The notes below the pieces were generated by a model. The model ran no database searches. It was given only the letters and a program-made list of their open reading frames with translations, and was not told where the DNA came from. 9,666 nucleotides of DNA from RYN-431 sp036388295 (GTDB lineage Bacteria; Planctomycetota; Phycisphaerae; Tepidisphaerales; Tepidisphaeraceae): positions 1 to 9,666 of the forward strand of contig DASVSC010000091.1 in NCBI GenBank assembly GCA_036388295.1. The letters run 5' to 3'. The translations under genes were made by a program, and so were the position numbers. Shown one piece after another: positions 1-5,905 of the stretch; position 1 is the first letter of the stretch, and every line of letters begins with the position of its first letter.

Positions 1-42
1 CTTAGATTCTGCTCTGCGTCTTCAGCCACTAGCTACCAGCTA

Positions 43-2406
43 CTAGCCGGCACCCGCCCGCTCGCCCGTTCGCACGTAGCCCAGTTCTTCGCACGCGCGC
101 AGCAGTTTTCGGACGACACTGCCGGCCGCGGGGCCGCCGCCGCCGCCGTATTCGACCAAAACGGCGAACGCCACCTGCGGCTTCTCGGCCGGGGCGTAGC
201 CGATCATCCAGCCGTGGGCGGGCAGGCGTTCTTCGTCGTCGCCGGTAGCGCGGTACCACGGCACGCGCGGGTTGGGCCGGCCGTGGGTGCCGAGGGTCAT
301 TTCGTCATAAATCACGCGGCCGCGCTCGTTGCGGATCGGCTTGTTCTGCTCGTCGCGCCGGGGAATGCGCAGCGGCCCGGTCTGGGCCGAGCCGGTTTTG
401 GCGGCGACGACCACTTCCGGCAAGAACGCCGCCCGGCCGGTGCCGGCGGGCGTGTTGACCACGTCGTACATCCCCTCGCGCGCTTGCGCCATGGCCAATG
501 GGTTTACGCCCAGATCAATTGGCTCGGGCCGTTCGCCGCGGCGCAGGGTCGGGCGGATCGCTACGCCGTTGCGCGCCAGCGTCGCGGCGGCGTTGGCCAT
601 CTGGATCGGCGTGGCGTTGACGTGGCTTTCGCCGATGCCCGCAAGGCACGCGATCGACTGCCGCTGCCACGCCGGGCCTTCGAAGCGGTCGGGCAGCAGC
701 CCTTTGGCTTCGGGCAGCCCGATGCCCGTCGGCCGGCCGAGGCCGAACTTGTCGAACCAGTGACTGACCGCGGTGATGCCCATGCGGTTGGCCAGTTCCT
801 CGTGAAACACGTTGCACGACCGCTGCAGCGCTTCGGCGAATGTCAGGTTGTTCGTCGGGTGCGGCGCGCCCGAGGGCATGTGCTGGTGTGTGGTCTTGAA
901 CATGCTCATCGTCCAGCAACGGCCGAAGTCCTGCTTTTTGTTGTTCAGGTGCAGGAAGCCGTCGCAATGGATCGTGTCGCGCGGGCCGAACATGCCGCTG
1001 CTGATCGCGGCGATGCCGACCAGCGGCTTGACCGTGCTGCCGGGCTCGACCGACAGGTGCGTGGCCCGGTTGCTCAGCGGGCGGCGGATCTGGTCGCGCG
1101 ACAGCTGCGCGTATTCTTCGTCGAAGCGGTTCAGGTCATACGTCGGCCACGACGCCATCGCGCGCACTTCGCCCGTCGGCAGGTCAATGACGACGGCCGC
1201 GCCGGGCATTTCCAGCTGCTCCATGCCGATCGACTTGTTGACGTAGAAGTCGACGCTTTTGAACGCCTGTTCGACGCGCGCCTGCAGCTCGACGTCGATC
1301 GTGACCGTCACGTCCTGGCCGGGCACGGGCTTGAGGGCCGGCTCGGCATCGGGCTCGTCGGTGTCGTCGGTGTCCAGGCCGCGCGTGCCGCGCAGTTGCG
1401 GCTCGAGCAGGCGTTCCAGGCCTTCGCGGCCGATGTCGTCGTTCACGGCGTACTTCGCCAGCCGTTCGTTCTGACGCGGGTCGTCCTTCAAATCGACGGC
1501 CATCACCTTCGACGTGCGGCCGACGGTCTGGCACGCGACGCTTTCGTACGGATAGACCCGCCGCACGCCCTCGCGCAGCACCAGCCCGGGATAGCGTGAC
1601 GCGCGCCGGGCCAGTTCGTTGCGCCGTGCGTAGTCGATGTGCGGCAGGATGACGTGCGCGTCGCGTTCTTCGCTGACGTGCACGTCGTACTTGTCCAGGT
1701 CCGCCGCCGCGGCGCCGAGCCATCGTGCGTACCACGGCGGCGCGACGGCCTTGTCAGCCTCTTCGTATTTTTTGTACCAGACCAGCCGCCGGCGCGTTTC
1801 CACGCGGCGGAGGATCTGCCGGCGCAGGTCGTCGATCTGTTCGTCCGTCTGGTTCGACAGCACGGCCAGTTCGCGCCACATCGTTTCGATGTCCGCCAGC
1901 ACCAGGCTGATCTCGGCGTTCAGCAGCCGCTTGCGCTCGGCCAGGGGCAGGTCGGCGTAGTGGTCCAGGCGTTTTTTCAGCCGCGCGCGGGCGGTGTCGC
2001 GCATCCACTTCAGCGCGTCGGCCCCGTTTTCGCCGACGACTTTGGCCACTTCGGCGTCGACCCGCTGCCGCAGTTCCGCCGGCGGCAGCGTCGTCACGTC
2101 CGCGTCCGCCTTGGCCAAACGCGCGACGGCCGTCTCACGAATGGATTTGAGCGACCGCGTGGCGGCGATGGCCTCGTAATGCACGCACGCGTCGATGCAC
2201 GGCTGGTCGACCGCCAGCTCCCGCCCTTTCACGTCCAGGATGCGGCCGCGGACGGTGGGGATTTCGCGTTCGTCGGTGGCGGCCTCCTCGAACTTCGCCG
2301 TCCACGCCGACCGCCCCACCACCTGCAGCGAAAACGCGCGCACGACCAGCCCGAAGCAGACCACGCCCAGGACGATCAACAGGATTTGCAGGCGACGTTC
2401 GAACAT
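43..2406 (-). CDS. Class B penicillin-binding protein, PBP2-type peptidoglycan D,D-transpeptidase
   Basis: A 787-residue class B penicillin-binding protein, which cross-links peptidoglycan stem peptides from the periplasmic side of the inner membrane. Residues 8-28 form one hydrophobic N-terminal anchor, followed by the dimerisation-domain motif TVRGRILDVKGRELA (51-65). All three transpeptidase motifs are present: the S-x-x-K serine motif STVK at 457-460 inside EPGSTVKP, S-C-N at 530-532, and K-T-G at 670-672. The CW pair at 497-498 and FGLGRPTGIGLP (554-565) look more like PBP2 (MrdA) than FtsI, but FtsI cannot be excluded. Residues about 85-235 are a long, strongly charged, probably helical or coiled-coil insertion in the N-terminal domain, and about 50 residues (680-730) are inserted between KTGSAQ and HGWMIGYAP. 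The gene ends in tandem stops TAG TAG. No clear Shine-Dalgarno precedes the ATG. No rod or division gene is adjacent; the upstream neighbour, asd, is divergent. Confidence 0.93.
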   Translation of the reverse strand: MFERRLQILLIVLGVVCFGLVVRAFSLQVVGRSAWTAKFEEAATDEREIPTVRGRILDVKGRELAVDQPCIDACVHYEAIAATRSLKSIRETAVARLAKADADVTTLPPAELRQRVDAEVAKVVGENGADALKWMRDTARARLKKRLDHYADLPLAERKRLLNAEISLVLADIETMWRELAVLSNQTDEQIDDLRRQILRRVETRRRLVWYKKYEEADKAVAPPWYARWLGAAAADLDKYDVHVSEERDAHVILPHIDYARRNELARRASRYPGLVLREGVRRVYPYESVACQTVGRTSKVMAVDLKDDPRQNERLAKYAVNDDIGREGLERLLEPQLRGTRGLDTDDTDEPDAEPALKPVPGQDVTVTIDVELQARVEQAFKSVDFYVNKSIGMEQLEMPGAAVVIDLPTGEVRAMASWPTYDLNRFDEEYAQLSRDQIRRPLSNRATHLSVEPGSTVKPLVGIAAISSGMFGPRDTIHCDGFLHLNNKKQDFGRCWTMSMFKTTHQHMPSGAPHPTNNLTFAEALQRSCNVFHEELANRMGITAVSHWFDKFGLGRPTGIGLPEAKGLLPDRFEGPAWQRQSIACLAGIGESHVNATPIQMANAAATLARNGVAIRPTLRRGERPEPIDLGVNPLAMAQAREGMYDVVNTPAGTGRAAFLPEVVVAAKTGSAQTGPLRIPRRDEQNKPIRNERGRVIYDEMTLGTHGRPNPRVPWYRATGDDEERLPAHGWMIGYAPAEKPQVAFAVLVEYGGGGGPAAGSVVRKLLRACEELGYVRTGERAGAG

Positions 2407-2435
2407 CCGTGTCCGTTTCCGTGAAGAGGGACGCT

Positions 2436-2441
2436 GTTATA
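2436..2441 (-). promoter_or_regulatory. Possible -10 box for the penicillin-binding protein gene
   Basis: Reading leftwards on the minus strand there is TATAAC, a good match to the sigma-70-type -10 consensus, about 30 bases before the ATG at 2406. No convincing -35 hexamer lies at the expected distance, so this is only a candidate. It is one of the few AT-rich patches in an otherwise GC-rich divergent region. Confidence 0.25.
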
Positions 2442-2688
2442 AGTCAGCCGCGCGCCTTTCGGTAGCGACGTGCGCGGTGCCGCAGGACGCGCTTTGCGAA
2501 TAGACTTGAATCCCGCTCCCGTTTCCGGCATCATCGATGGCTCGATTTTTCCCTGAGCAACAGACCGTGATGACAACGACGACGTTCACCGCGACGAAAT
2601 GAAGCCCGGCCCCCGCCGGTGCGTCCATTCGTTTCGTTCGTGAAGTGTCGTGAGAATGTCGTCCGCCGTCTGTTGCTCTTTGCATTTT

Positions 2689-2693
2689 AGGAG
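2689..2693 (+). promoter_or_regulatory. Shine-Dalgarno of asd
   Basis: AGGAG lies six bases before the ATG at 2700. This is the clearest ribosome binding site in the window and fixes the asd start. The RAYT, polymerase and phosphatase genes lack anything comparable. Confidence 0.8.
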
Positions 2694-2699
2694 CTGGTC

Positions 2700-3701
2700 A
2701 TGGCCGTCAACGTAGCCGTCGTGGGTGCCACCGGGGCCGTCGGGCAGGAGTTTCTCAACATCCTGGCCGAGCGTAATTTCCCGATCCAGAACCTCAAACT
2801 GCTGGCCAGCGCCCGCAGCGCCGGCAAGACCGCCACGTTCAAGGGCCAGGACTACGTCGTCGAAGAACTGACGCACGACAGCTTCGCCGGCGTGCAGATC
2901 GCCCTGTTCAGCGCCGGCGGCGGCACCACGAAGGAATACGCCCCCAGCGCCGTGAAGGCCGGCGCGGTCGTCGTCGATAACTCGTCCGCCTACCGCATGA
3001 AAGAGGGCATTCCCCTCGTCGTGCCGGAAGTAAACCCCGAGGCCATCGCCAAGCACGTCGGCATCATCGCCAACCCGAACTGCAGCACGATCATCATGAA
3101 CGTGCCGATCTGGCCGCTGCACCAGGCGAACCGGATCAAGCGTCTGATCGTCAGCACCTACCAGGCCGTCAGCGGCGCGGGCGCGTGGGGCCTGTACGAG
3201 CTGGAAAACCAGATGAAGCAGCACGCCGCCGGCGAGCCGGTTCGGAAGGAAAAGTTCCCCCACCAGATCGTCAACAACCTGTTCAGCCACAACACCGCCA
3301 TCGGGCCGGAAGGGTACAACGAGGAAGAGATGAAGATGGTGAAGGAGACGCGCAAGATCTTCGGCGACAGCCGGATCATGATCGCCGCCACCTGCGTGCG
3401 CGTCCCGGTGCTGCGCGCCCACTGCGAGAGCATCAACATCGAGTTCACCCAGCCGATGACGCCCGACCGTGTCCGCCAAATCCTAAGCAAAGCCCCCGGC
3501 GTGAAACTGGTCGACCGCATCGAGGAAAACCATTTCCCGATGCCGTTAGAAGCCAGCGGCCAGGACCTGGTGCTGGTGGGCCGCATCCGCCAGGACATCA
3601 GCCGCGACGACGGCCGGGGGATCGAACTGTTCGTGGCGGGCGACCAGATCCGCAAAGGGGCCGCGACGAACGCGGTGCAGATCGCGGAGAAGCTGCTATA
3701 G
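2700..3701 (+). CDS. asd: Aspartate-semialdehyde dehydrogenase
   Basis: A 333-residue enzyme that reduces L-aspartyl-4-phosphate to L-aspartate-semialdehyde with NADPH, the branch-point step towards lysine/diaminopimelate, threonine and methionine. The N-terminal Rossmann motif GATGAVG is at residues 9-15. The catalytic cysteine is C128 in NPNCST. Q155 lies in YQAVSGAGAWG, and the substrate-binding arginine and catalytic histidine are probably R234 and H241 in TCVRVPVLRAHCES (231-244), where the family usually has a GHSE-type sequence. Length and motifs match the bacterial Asd family throughout, with no gaps. The start is set by AGGAG six bases upstream. Through diaminopimelate it also feeds peptidoglycan, so its position beside a penicillin-binding protein is suggestive, but the two genes are divergent. 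The stop codon is only four bases from the left REPIN, which may act as its transcript end. Confidence 0.97.
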   Translation: MAVNVAVVGATGAVGQEFLNILAERNFPIQNLKLLASARSAGKTATFKGQDYVVEELTHDSFAGVQIALFSAGGGTTKEYAPSAVKAGAVVVDNSSAYRMKEGIPLVVPEVNPEAIAKHVGIIANPNCSTIIMNVPIWPLHQANRIKRLIVSTYQAVSGAGAWGLYELENQMKQHAAGEPVRKEKFPHQIVNNLFSHNTAIGPEGYNEEEMKMVKETRKIFGDSRIMIAATCVRVPVLRAHCESINIEFTQPMTPDRVRQILSKAPGVKLVDRIEENHFPMPLEASGQDLVLVGRIRQDISRDDGRGIELFVAGDQIRKGAATNAVQIAEKLL

Positions 3702-3705
3702 CGTT

Positions 3706-3773
3706 GTAGGGTGGGGTTCATTCCCACCACCGATTGCCGATCACGCTCGCGGTGGGGATGAACCCCACCCTAC
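3706..3773 (-). repeat. Left REPIN (inverted REP doublet)
   Basis: Two REPs face each other. The first (3706-3728) reads GTAG, stem GGTGGGG, loop TTCAT, stem TCCCACC, with one G-T wobble in the stem. After a 22-base spacer (3729-3750) the second (3751-3773) is the reverse complement with a perfect stem and ends in CTAC. The two 23-base REPs pair at 22 of 23 positions, so the whole doublet can also fold as one long hairpin. The GTAG next to the stem matches the G(T/G)AG guide tetranucleotide of known RAYT substrates. The doublet starts four bases after the asd stop. The strand given reflects its spacer being inverted relative to the right copy. Confidence 0.9.
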
Positions 3774-3792
3774 GGGCCGGTACGATCAACGT

Positions 3793-4368
3793 ATGCCGAA
3801 CTACCGGAGAGCGTGGCGACCCGGCGGCACTTTCTTCCTCACACTCGTCACCCATCAACGTCGTCCGTTGCTGGCCGATGCGTTTGCCCACAAGGCGTTA
3901 CATCGGGCTATCGCTTTGACACGGCAGGATCGTCCGTTCGATCTGATCGCGGCCGTGCTGCTGCCGGACCATGTCCATCTCGTCATCGCATTGCCGCCCG
4001 GCGACGCCGACTTGCCCACCCGAGTCGGCGCGATCAAAGGCCGCTTTTCCCGGGCATGGCTCAAGGCCGGCCGGCCAACGTCGGGCCAATCCGCCTCTCG
4101 TACGCGTCAGCAGTACGCCGCTCTATGGCAGAAGCGTTATTGGGAGCACTCGGTTCGCGACGAAAACGCGCTGATCGCGTGCTGCGACTACGTGCACTAC
4201 AACCCCGTCAAGCACAGCCACGCCGCCTGCCCGCACGGCTGGCCGTGGTCCACCTTCCACCGCCATGTGCGATCGTGCCATTACCCTGCCGACTGGCTCT
4301 GCGTCTGCAACGGCCGCCCGGCTCCACCCAAGCCCCCGGCATTCAATGAGGCGAACGACGATGTGTAG
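3793..4368 (+). CDS. REP-associated tyrosine transposase (RAYT; IS200/Y1 HUH family)
   Basis: A 191-residue single-strand DNA transposase of the Y1/HUH family, expected to cut and join REP-containing single-stranded DNA. The metal-binding HUH motif is H60-V-H62 in LLPDHVHLVI. The C-terminal signature WQKRYWEHSVRDENAL (112-127) followed by YVHYNPVKHS (133-142) and WPWSTFHRHV (150-159) is typical of RAYTs; Y133 is the likely catalytic tyrosine, with Y136 the alternative. The N-terminal segment GGTFFLTLVTHQRRPLL (11-27) is also family-typical. The frame is intact, so the enzyme may be active. The ATG at 3793 follows the left REPIN by 19 bases with no Shine-Dalgarno or obvious promoter, suggesting low expression or read-through from asd. 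The stop codon TAG is part of the GTAG of the right REPIN. GC content is like that of the housekeeping neighbours, unlike the DUF4238 gene. Confidence 0.93.
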   Translation: MPNYRRAWRPGGTFFLTLVTHQRRPLLADAFAHKALHRAIALTRQDRPFDLIAAVLLPDHVHLVIALPPGDADLPTRVGAIKGRFSRAWLKAGRPTSGQSASRTRQQYAALWQKRYWEHSVRDENALIACCDYVHYNPVKHSHAACPHGWPWSTFHRHVRSCHYPADWLCVCNGRPAPPKPPAFNEANDDV

Positions 4369-4432
4369 GGTGGGGTTCATCCCCACCGCGAGCGCGATCG
4401 GCAGTCAAAGGTGGGGATGAACCCCACCCTAC
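4365..4432 (+). repeat. Right REPIN (inverted REP doublet)
   Basis: The first REP (4365-4387) reads GTAG, stem GGTGGGG, loop TTCAT, stem CCCCACC. After a 22-base spacer (4388-4409) the second (4410-4432) is its exact reverse complement, 23 of 23 positions. The spacer matches the reverse complement of the left spacer at 17 of 22 positions, so the two doublets face in opposite directions. The first four bases overlap the end of the transposase gene and give it its TAG stop. The doublet ends three bases before the DUF4238 stop codon, between convergent genes, where it could serve as a bidirectional terminator. Confidence 0.9.
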
Positions 4433-4435
4433 GGA

Positions 4436-5581
4436 CTATTTTGCCCTTGCTCTAGCATGTAGTTCAGGCGTCCGAGGTATGAACTTGTAATCGCTCTCGC
4501 TGATAGGTGTGCAATGCGAGAAGGTTAAGCTCAACGGGTGGCGATTCAGCAAACGTCTCATGATAAAGCCGTCCTCGATGAGTTTTCCGTCCGCAATGAG
4601 GTGCGATGCTTTTTCCACGCCGAACACATGTGGCCGAAGAGACTTAGAATGTGTATCCCACAATTTGCTCACGTATGAAGCGTCTGCGGGGTCGCCGAAA
4701 TAGACATTGTTCAACGATTGGTGTAGCTGCATGGCGTTGAGCTGTGAGATATCAGAGCGATCGACGAGATTAACTATTTTACCATCGGTACACTTGCCGG
4801 AATACTTTGACGGATCAAATAGGTAGACAAGCGTGTAGGAATCAATCGGCGCAAAGATTTGAAGGCCTGGGCTCTGATAGCCGATCACACCGCGATTACT
4901 TACGTTTCGCGCCCATTGATTGTAAAAAATCACTGGTGAATCGCCGAAAATAAATGGATAGTCAGTCTGATTACAAAGAACAGAAATGCTTAAATCAGAC
5001 AGAAGAAACGCAAGATCAAGCGCGGTCTTCACATTTAGAACCGCAGCTGCCGCCCGGTCCTTCTTGAAATGGACCTGCCCAGCATCCATTGCCACAATGG
5101 CTTGTTCTCTGAAAATGGCGTCGGTGTTGTGCTCTACAAAATGACGAAAACAGATTTCTGCAAAATGTTCACTTTGCGTGCTTTCAAACTCTGCTTCGAA
5201 CTCGGTGCGCGCGTTTTGAACGGCAATGAACTCGAGTAGGTCGCTAATGCTGCGATCTTTCAGTGCCGGTCCGCCCCAAGCAGCAGCAATCAGGGATCTG
5301 ATTGAGTTGCAATGGTTTCCATCTAGCAGTTGCAATGCGTGTTCGACTTCGTGCGAACCGTAGAAGTTATTTTTTGCACATTGCTTATCGATGGATGTCG
5401 ATTCAATTATCCGTCCGGTCGATTTTAAAAGTGCGCAAATCGCTTTCTTCTCAAGCGAGAATAGTCGGAAAAAGTATCTAGGCACGAAGTGCTGGTTTTG
5501 ACGTCGCTTTATTCTGTCTTCACTTACCATCAATGGATCCGTAGTTGCACGATTGTGTATCCAAAGTTCTGCATCGAACAT
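4436..5581 (-). CDS. DUF4238 domain-containing protein
   Basis: A protein of about 381 residues of the DUF4238 family, whose biochemical role is unknown to me. Numbering from the upstream TTG at 5584, the family signature NQHFVPRYFFRLFS is at 30-43, followed by CAKNNFYG (69-76), FIAVQNARTEFE (119-130), FIFGDSPVIFYN (211-222) and LQIFAPIDSYTLVYLFDP (241-258). There is no signal peptide and no clear membrane segment, so it is probably cytoplasmic. The start is uncertain: TTG 5584, ATG 5581, or ATG 5530, which has GGAT upstream and leaves only about a dozen residues before the signature, the more usual family layout. The gene is clearly AT-richer than its neighbours (sampled line 43% GC), which suggests horizontal acquisition. 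It is convergent with the RAYT gene and divergent from the polymerase gene. Members are scattered in accessory regions, but no defence or toxin role can be claimed from this sequence. Confidence 0.85.
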   Translation of the reverse strand: MFDAELWIHNRATTDPLMVSEDRIKRRQNQHFVPRYFFRLFSLEKKAICALLKSTGRIIESTSIDKQCAKNNFYGSHEVEHALQLLDGNHCNSIRSLIAAAWGGPALKDRSISDLLEFIAVQNARTEFEAEFESTQSEHFAEICFRHFVEHNTDAIFREQAIVAMDAGQVHFKKDRAAAAVLNVKTALDLAFLLSDLSISVLCNQTDYPFIFGDSPVIFYNQWARNVSNRGVIGYQSPGLQIFAPIDSYTLVYLFDPSKYSGKCTDGKIVNLVDRSDISQLNAMQLHQSLNNVYFGDPADASYVSKLWDTHSKSLRPHVFGVEKASHLIADGKLIEDGFIMRRLLNRHPLSLTFSHCTPISESDYKFIPRTPELHARARAK

Positions 5582-5593
5582 CAAAAGTGAAGC

Positions 5594-5610
5594 ACTATAT
5601 ACAAATATAT
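5594..5610 (-). promoter_or_regulatory. Possible AT-rich promoter of the DUF4238 gene
   Basis: On the minus strand this stretch reads as overlapping TATATA/TATAGT boxes. Transcription from it would begin almost at the ATG at 5581, leaving no room for a ribosome binding site, but about 57 bases before the ATG at 5530. This mildly favours the shorter protein. No -35 box is evident. Confidence 0.3.
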
Positions 5611-5743
5611 ACTACTCTCCCGAAAACAACTCGCAAATAGCTTAGGGGCTGACGGTACCGGTTTGGACACCAACCTGTATGGCGTAGCCTACCGTTCAGT
5701 TTGCAAGGTATAGTTCACCGCGCCATTGGCGGGTCCGTAGAAT

Positions 5744-5765
5744 GGTGCGATGAATCGCGCCCTAC
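5744..5765 (-). repeat. Lone degenerate REP related to the RAYT-flanking REPs
   Basis: On the minus strand this reads GTAG, stem GGCGCGA, loop TTCA, stem TCGCACC: the same architecture, the same GTAG guide and nearly the same loop as the REPs at 3706-4432, but a different stem sequence with one mismatch (a G-T wobble on the other strand). A second GTAG on the plus strand at 5737-5740 can pair with the terminal CTAC. It has no convincing partner, so it looks like a singlet or a decayed doublet. Confidence 0.6.
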
Positions 5766-5803
5766 ACCCGGACGCGGCACCCGGCCATTCGGGTTATAGA
5801 AAC

Positions 5804-5818
5804 GCTTGTTTAACAAGC
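5804..5818. promoter_or_regulatory. 15-bp palindrome, possible operator of the polymerase gene
   Basis: GCTTGTT and AACAAGC flank a single central T, giving perfect 7-bp arms. It lies 87 bases before the polymerase ATG and five bases after TTATAG (5794-5799), a possible -10 box. A dimeric repressor site is the natural reading, since Y-family polymerases are usually damage-inducible. It does not match the well-known LexA boxes of Escherichia coli (CTGT-N8-ACAG) or Bacillus (GAAC-N4-GTTC). Confidence 0.4.
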
Positions 5819-5905
5819 ATTTAATGACGCTTTCCGCCTGTGCATAACCTGTCGCCCTAGCAAAACGCATTCGCCACAAGCCTGCGTTGTTCGGACTCTG
5901 TTAGG

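Larger units (their letters stand above)
2407..2699. other. Divergent intergenic region between the PBP gene and asd
   Basis: The 293 bases between two divergently transcribed genes must hold both promoters. Apart from the possible leftward -10 box and the asd ribosome binding site, nothing firm is visible: no tRNA, no recognisable riboswitch and no convincing protein. A 14-codon reading frame (2599-2643, ATG to TGA) precedes asd, but its composition shows no regulatory amino acid run. Confidence 0.6.
3706..4432 (+). mobile_element. REPIN-RAYT unit: transposase gene between two inverted REP doublets
   Basis: A 727-bp unit made of a 68-bp REP doublet (3706-3773), a RAYT gene (3793-4368) and a second 68-bp REP doublet (4365-4432). 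By hand alignment the right doublet matches the reverse complement of the left at 62 of 68 positions: 23/23 and 22/23 in the arms, 17/22 in the spacer. The unit therefore has long terminal inverted repeats. In known RAYT systems the transposase is a single-copy gene that acts on REP hairpins dispersed through the genome; whether this whole unit moves as one piece is inference. No target-site duplication is visible, as expected for HUH-type enzymes. It lies between the stop codons of asd and the DUF4238 gene. Confidence 0.85.
5585..5905. other. Divergent intergenic region before the Y-family polymerase
   Basis: The 321 bases between the divergent DUF4238 and polymerase genes contain, left to right, the AT-rich DUF4238 promoter area, a bulged inverted repeat near 5660-5677 (GGTTTGG against CCAACC), a short palindrome CGCCATTGGCG (5721-5731), a degenerate REP (5744-5765) and a 15-bp palindrome (5804-5818). 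No protein, tRNA or known RNA family is recognisable. It may be the right flank of the acquired segment. Confidence 0.6.

Noticed and set aside
1..48. Short tandem AGCTACC/AGCTACT motif at the end of the penicillin-binding protein gene
   Set aside because: Only two 7-base units are visible and the window edge cuts the region, so it cannot be told from chance.
214..1599. Long open frame on the plus strand opposite the penicillin-binding protein gene
   Set aside because: Its translation is dominated by Arg, Ala, Val and His with no recognisable family. It is the expected antisense shadow of a GC-rich gene whose minus-strand product has all its catalytic motifs.
2599..2643. A 14-codon leader peptide before asd
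   Set aside because: It shows no run of Lys, Thr or Met codons and no attenuator hairpin followed by a T-run was visible.
2407..2699. A lysine riboswitch before asd
   Set aside because: Asd genes are sometimes controlled this way, but I could not find the conserved core or a terminator structure in this region.
3706..4432. CRISPR-like repeats
   Set aside because: There are only two doublets, inverted and separated by a gene; the structure is that of REP doublets and no cas gene is present.
5640..5740. A tRNA gene or tRNA-type attachment site at the edge of the AT-rich segment
   Set aside because: No cloverleaf or T-loop consensus could be formed, and there is no integrase gene in the window.
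5804..5818. A classical LexA box
   Set aside because: The palindrome fits neither the Escherichia coli nor the Bacillus consensus; it is kept only as an operator candidate of unknown regulator.
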